Part shown: in pieces, positions 60,735 to 64,000 of the stretch
Position numbering within the stretch: the first letter of the stretch is position 1
How the letters are laid out: each line of letters begins with the position of its first letter
NCBI RefSeq assembly: GCF_019303495.1
Contig: NZ_JAEVFI010000018.1
Span: 225 to 64,224, forward strand
Direction of reading: 5' to 3'
DNA length: 64,000 nt
DNA from: Streptomyces sp. JJ66
GTDB lineage: Bacteria > Actinomycetota > Actinomycetes > Streptomycetales > Streptomycetaceae
Notes under the pieces: model-generated
What the model saw: only the letters and a program-made list of their open reading frames with translations
Databases searched by the model: none
What the model was told of the DNA's origin: nothing
Position numbers and translations under genes: made by a program

Positions 60735-60833
60735 TGCGTCACCGCGGGTAATCGGGCTCGCGGAACCACCAGGGCCCCGCCCACCGTTGCGGGTCAGCGC
60801 CGGACTTCGACCGGCTTCCCCCACGGAGACGCA
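60735..60833 (-). promoter_or_regulatory. Cobalamin (AdoCbl) riboswitch aptamer
   Basis: On the minus strand from 60833 the RNA reads TGCGTC, a GGGGGAAGCCGG segment, AAGTCCGGCGCTGACCCGCAACGGT (the B12-box region, 60783-60820), GAGCCCGATTACCCGC, and GACGCA, which pairs with the opening TGCGTC. The order and wording are those of cobalamin riboswitches in streptomycetes. It lies about 140 nt before the btuC-like start; GC-rich hairpins in that gap can form the expression platform. Confidence 0.9.
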
Positions 60834-60891
60834 CCGCAGCGTACCGCCTCGCCCCGCCACCCCACCGCCCCTACCCGCGATAATCGGAGCC

Positions 60892-61686
60892 ATGAACGGA
60901 ACCGGCCACGCAGCAACCGGCGGGGGACAGGACCCGACGCCGACGGGCAAGACGCCCCCGGGCCGCCGCCCACCGCGCACCCCGGACGCGGCAAAGCCCT
61001 CGCGGCGGAACGCGGCACAGACGGCCCGAAAGACGCCCAGCCCGCACCCGACGCAACCGGCCACCGCCGACCCGGCCACCGCGCAACCGGACGCCGCCGA
61101 CCCGGCCACCGCCCAGCCGGACGCCGCGCAACCGGCCACTGCCCAGCCGCATCCGACGCAACCGGACGCCGCGCTGGTGGCCGCCACCCGTGACCCCCAC
61201 GCGCCCCAGCCCGAGCCGATCCGCTTCTACGGCACCACCTGGCTCGACCACTCCGGCGGCTACGCCGCCCGCCGGGCCGGGCTCGCCCTCGGCGCCTTCG
61301 CCGCCGCCACGGCCGGGCTGTTCGTACTGCGCTTCGCCTACGAGGGCCTGGCCATCGCCCAGGTCGGCAGCCTGGTGAACCTGCTGCTCGTCCTCGCCTT
61401 CGCGCTGTGCACCTCGCTCGCCTTCACCCGCACCTGGACGTCGTACACCCGCCGCCCCGAACGCCCCGCCGAGGCCAGCCCGGGCGCGTCCCCCACCCAG
61501 GGCCTCAAGCTCATCGGCTTCCTCGGCATCCTCCTCGCCTACGGCCTGCGCAGCCTGATCGAAGCCCCGGGCGAGAAACTTCTGCGCGCCGAACACGAAC
61601 AGGCCCTCGCCCGCTACACCCGCCGCCGCACCACCCGCACCGGCAACCCCGCTGCCCGCCGCCCCCGCCCCAAACGCAAGCGCTGA
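60892..61686 (+). CDS. Membrane protein with Pro/Ala/Thr-repeat N-terminus
   Basis: 264 residues. Residues 1-100 are disordered, with ATAQPDAADP-type repeats (about 55-95). The folded part (about 105-225) begins EPIRFYGTTWLDHSGGYAARRAGLALGAF and has three to four membrane helices, recognisable as a streptomycete membrane protein of unknown role. GATAAT (60879-60884) ends 7 nt before the ATG, so it is probably leaderless and shares its promoter region with the riboswitch transcript. Confidence 0.72.
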   Translation: MNGTGHAATGGGQDPTPTGKTPPGRRPPRTPDAAKPSRRNAAQTARKTPSPHPTQPATADPATAQPDAADPATAQPDAAQPATAQPHPTQPDAALVAATRDPHAPQPEPIRFYGTTWLDHSGGYAARRAGLALGAFAAATAGLFVLRFAYEGLAIAQVGSLVNLLLVLAFALCTSLAFTRTWTSYTRRPERPAEASPGASPTQGLKLIGFLGILLAYGLRSLIEAPGEKLLRAEHEQALARYTRRRTTRTGNPAARRPRPKRKR

Positions 61687-61744
61687 CCCGCGCCGCGCGC
61701 TCCTTTCCGCAGCGTGTCGTGCAGCCCACCACTTTCGGATTCTT

Positions 61745-61774
61745 CTGACACGCAGTCGGGAGATTCCCTATGCT
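61745..61774 (+). promoter_or_regulatory. Sigma-70-type promoter of the small-protein pair
   Basis: CTGACA (61745-61750), 18 bp, TATGCT (61769-61774) in an AT-richer pocket, with a leader of about 150 nt before the gene at 61929. Confidence 0.5.
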
Positions 61775-61928
61775 TGTCTCCGCAGAGAGACGTGAGCCTG
61801 CACAAGATCATCGGCGAGAGGGGTTGTTCAAGCTCGGTGTTCTGGCCAGAGGTTTGGTTATGGCCACGCGAACACTGCGTCTCGGAGGCGACCTGTCAGT
61901 GGCGATTGGGTGAGTCGAAGGGGGTCGT

Positions 61929-62141
61929 ATGCTGCATCAGAGCAAGGATGTGCGAAAAGAGCTACGGGAAGCTGAAAGGGCAGGTTTCGAGGTCAAGGAG
62001 GTGCGTAACGGCCACACCTGGGGCTACGTCATCTGCTGTCGGTGTGGTGACCGTGACCGGATCGACTGCACCCCCAGGAATGCGAGTACGGCGGCTAAAC
62101 GTATTCGTGAGTTTGTGCGGAAGCACACGAAGGCACACTAG
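61929..62141 (+). CDS. HicA-like small protein
   Basis: 70 residues with AAGGGGG before the ATG. The order VRKELREAERAGFEVKEV, NGHTWGYVIC, ID-TPRN, STAAKRIREFVRKH matches the HicA mRNA-interferase fold (helix, strand, conserved His, strands, helix); His29 is in the place of the catalytic His. A Cys trio (CCRCGD) in the middle is unusual. The DNA is less GC-rich than its surroundings. It is co-transcribed with the next gene. Confidence 0.6.
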   Translation: MLHQSKDVRKELREAERAGFEVKEVRNGHTWGYVICCRCGDRDRIDCTPRNASTAAKRIREFVRKHTKAH

Positions 62142-62149
62142 GAGGTGGC

Positions 62150-62476
62150 ATGGAGAAGGAGTGGGAGTTCTGCCTGATCCTCGACCGGGCCTTGACGGAG
62201 GAAGCCACGGAGCCCTTCGACCGGCTGGGGGAAAGCCTCGGGTATCCCTACGAGGAAGTGGGGTCGCTCTCCTGCACTATTTCGGGGCATCCGGACCGGC
62301 CCAGTGAGGCGCACTGCTTCACCCCGGGCGTGTCCCTGATGGATGCCGTGACGCGGGCCGCGCACGCCCTGTACACCCATACGGGCGCTCGCACGGTACG
62401 CGTGGAAGTGGAAGCGAGCGACGTGCCGGAAGCCGCGAAAGCCTTCGTCCCGAGGTCTTCCCCGGGCGCTGCCTGA
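62150..62476 (+). CDS. Partner of the HicA-like protein
   Basis: 108 residues with GGAGGTGG ideally spaced, 8 bp after the HicA-like gene. EWEFCLILDRALTEEATEPFDRL is followed by a strand-rich middle and ALYTHTGARTVRVEVEASDVPEAAKAF. It does not read as HicB, but its position after a HicA-like gene fits an antitoxin. It could also be an unrelated conserved protein. Confidence 0.55.
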   Translation: MEKEWEFCLILDRALTEEATEPFDRLGESLGYPYEEVGSLSCTISGHPDRPSEAHCFTPGVSLMDAVTRAAHALYTHTGARTVRVEVEASDVPEAAKAFVPRSSPGAA

Positions 62477-62487
62477 CCTTCGGCATC

Positions 62488-62525
62488 CCCGGTGGCCGTC
62501 TGCTGGATTCCCGCAGGCCACCGGG
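62488..62525 (+). terminator. Terminator after the small-protein pair
   Basis: CCCGGTGGCC (62488-62497) pairs with GGCCACCGGG (62516-62525) 12 nt after the stop codon. Confidence 0.75.
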
Positions 62526-62637
62526 CACCCCGGCGCCGCGCTGACCCCAGCTCGCTCCGGGCGTCCTCCCGCGCCCCGGGGCCGACGCGACCCTCCCCGT
62601 GCTTGACGAGGCGGCGTCCGCCCCAATAATTCACCAC

Positions 62638-63381
62638 GTGATGCGATCCGCACCGTCCGCCGTGCACGCCCGGGACCTGAGCGTTCAGCGCGGGGGACGC
62701 ACCGTCCTGGACGCCCTCACCTTCGACGTGCGCTCCGGCACCGTCACCGGACTGCTCGGCCCCTCCGGCTGCGGCAAGTCCACGCTGATGCGCGCGATCG
62801 CCGGCACCCAGGCCCGCGTCACCGGCACCCTCGACGTCCTCGGCAGCCCCGCCGGACACCGCGACCTGCGGCACCGCGTCGGCTACGTCACCCAGGCCCC
62901 GTCCGTCTACGCCGACCTCAGCGCCCGCCAGAACCTCGCCTACTTCGCCGCCGTCCTCGGCATCCCCCGCGCCGACCGCCCCCGGCACGTCGGGCGCGCG
63001 CTCCACGCCACCGACCTCACCGCCCGCGCCGACGCCCTCACCGGCTCCCTCTCCGGCGGCGAACGCTCCCGCGTCTCCCTGGCCGTCGCCCTGCTCGGCC
63101 GCCCCGAACTCCTCGTCCTGGACGAACCCACCGTCGGCCTCGACCCCGTCCTGCGCCGCGACCTGTGGCACCTCTTCCACCGCCGCGCCGCCGAGCACGG
63201 CACCACCCTGCTCGTCTCCTCCCACGTCATGGACGAAGCCGACCGCTGCCAGCGGCTCCTCCTCCTACGCGACGGCCGCCTCCTCGCCGACGACACCCCC
63301 GACGCGCTGCGACAGCGCACCGGCGCCGCCACCGTCGAAGCCGCCTTCCTCCGCCTCGTCGAAACGGAGCCCGCCACGTGA
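62638..63381 (+). CDS. ABC exporter ATPase, DrrA type
   Basis: 247 residues from a GTG at 62638 (ATG at 62641 is an alternative). AATAAT (62625-62630) ends 7 nt earlier, a leaderless layout. Walker [11 protein letters not shown]-loop YVTQAPSVYADLSARQN, signature LSGGERSRVSLAVALLGRP, Walker B LLVLDEPTVGLDP and H-loop SSHVMDEADRCQ match ABC-2 drug or polysaccharide exporters. Confidence 0.92.
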   Translation: MMRSAPSAVHARDLSVQRGGRTVLDALTFDVRSGTVTGLLGPSGCGKSTLMRAIAGTQARVTGTLDVLGSPAGHRDLRHRVGYVTQAPSVYADLSARQNLAYFAAVLGIPRADRPRHVGRALHATDLTARADALTGSLSGGERSRVSLAVALLGRPELLVLDEPTVGLDPVLRRDLWHLFHRRAAEHGTTLLVSSHVMDEADRCQRLLLLRDGRLLADDTPDALRQRTGAATVEAAFLRLVETEPAT

Positions 63382-64000
63382 CGCCCGCACCCTCCCGCGT
63401 CCTGGCCACCGCCCGCCGCGTCCTGCGCCAGCTCACCCACGACCCGCGCACCGTCGCGCTGCTGCTCCTGCTGCCCGTCACCCTGCTGGTACTGCTCTAC
63501 TACGTCTTCGACGCCGACGCCCGCGCCTTCGCCCCGATCGGCGCCGCGCTGCTGGGCATCTTCCCGCTGGTGACGATGTTCCTGGTCACCTCCATCGCCA
63601 CCCTGCGCGAACGCACCTCGGGCACGCTGGAACGCCTGCTGTCGATGCCCCTGGGCAAGGCCGACCTCATCCTCGGTTACGCCCTCGCTTTCGGCGCCCT
63701 GGCCACCGTGCAGGCCACCCTCGCCACCGGCGTCGCCGTGTGGCTGCTGGACCTGGAGTTCGCCGGGTCCGCCTGGCTGCTGCTCCTGGTCGCGCTGCTC
63801 GACGCGCTGCTGGGCACCGCGCTCGGCCTGTTCGTCTCCGCGTTCGCCGCGACCGAGTTCCAGGCCGTCCAGTTCATGCCCGCCGTCATCTTCCCGCAAC
63901 TCCTGCTGTGCGGCCTGTTCGTGCCCCGCGCCAGCATGCAGCCCGCGCTGGAGGCCGTCTCCAACGTGCTGCCCATGTCCTACGCCGTTGACGGCATGAA
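63378..64000 (+). CDS. ABC-2 type permease, partial
   Basis: 207 residues are inside the window; the 3' end is cut. The GTG at 63378 overlaps the ATPase stop. RQLTHDPRTVALLLLLPVTLLVLLYYVF, MFLVTSIATLRERTSGTLERLLSMPLGKADLILGYALAFG and PAVIFPQLLLCGLFVPRASM are the ABC-2 (DrrB/YhgE-like) membrane core. With the ATPase it forms an efflux pump; cargo unknown. Confidence 0.9.
   Translation, partial: MTPAPSRVLATARRVLRQLTHDPRTVALLLLLPVTLLVLLYYVFDADARAFAPIGAALLGIFPLVTMFLVTSIATLRERTSGTLERLLSMPLGKADLILGYALAFGALATVQATLATGVAVWLLDLEFAGSAWLLLLVALLDALLGTALGLFVSAFAATEFQAVQFMPAVIFPQLLLCGLFVPRASMQPALEAVSNVLPMSYAVDGM

Noticed and set aside
61770..61913. 47-codon frame before the HicA-like gene
   Set aside because: Its ATG is inside the -10 box TATGCT, so it would not be transcribed from that promoter; codon use is not streptomycete-like.
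62150..62476. HicB antitoxin identity for the second small protein
   Set aside because: It lacks the HicB pattern of an N-terminal strand pair with the GCxSQGxTxxEA segment; only its position suggests an antitoxin.

Overview
The window is very GC-rich DNA with strong G/C third-position bias, GTG and TTG starts, tightly overlapping stop/start junctions and families confined to high-GC actinomycetes (RsiG, Nur, DUF397 with XRE/DUF5753, SCO6880-like, MsiK-dependent sugar importers). It is almost certainly a Streptomyces or close-relative chromosome. From memory, the pit/pstBACS, rsiG and nur genes also lie near one another in S. coelicolor, so most of the window looks like core chromosome with accessory inserts.

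Layout. 1-100: 3' end of a 5S rRNA and its terminator. 223-9670: a chromosomal type-IV-secretion-like cluster (degenerate VirD4-like, VirB4-like ATPase, SCO6880-like, TrbL/VirB6-like, bitopic anchor protein, pilin-like small protein, and a divergent lytic transglycosylase/NlpC-P60 wall hydrolase), interrupted by a DUF397 protein and an O-methyltransferase. 9928-12822: PAP2 phosphatase, small proteins, a lipoprotein and the copper sensor CsoR. 13040-19116: phosphate block, DUF47-pit facing pstSCAB, with a PHO box before pstS. 19858-22849: DUF2516, an HBHA-like protein, an XRE regulator, and an AlkC-like DNA glycosylase behind a DNA-damage-type promoter. 23062-26613: a very large secreted protein joining a CdtB-like nuclease, an SGNH esterase and ricin-type lectin repeats. 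27010-34247: NACHT-like ATPase, HemK-like methyltransferase, PLP decarboxylase, GH89 glycosidase.

34334-38568: SRPBCC, dtd, rsiG (c-di-GMP-dependent anti-sigma factor), asparaginase, ankyrin protein, membrane protein, cutA. 38601-43796: sugar ABC importer without ATPase plus a second solute-binding protein. 43932-50899: two unrelated ABC/FtsX exporters, the first led by a PadR regulator. 51016-55837: accessory stretch with a WhiJ/BldB-like XRE-DUF397-DUF397 unit, two operons of tiny conserved proteins and a short GntR regulator. 55928-57349: nur and ygfZ. 57488-60833: a cobalamin riboswitch controlling a btuC-btuD-btuF importer. 60892-64000: membrane protein, a HicA-like small-protein pair, and a DrrAB-like exporter cut by the window end.

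The most unusual item is the CdtB-SGNH-ricin protein: all residues expected for the CdtB active site are present, and its C-terminal lectin repeats recall the binding subunits of cytolethal distending toxin, but here on one chain. Other notable items are the riboswitch, which reassigns a 'siderophore' importer to vitamin B12, the PafBC/RecA-NDp-like promoter before alkC, a sugar permease carrying an extracellular SdrD-like domain, and repeated use of leaderless starts (a TANNNT box 6-8 nt before ATG/GTG). No tRNA, CRISPR array or intact insertion sequence was seen.
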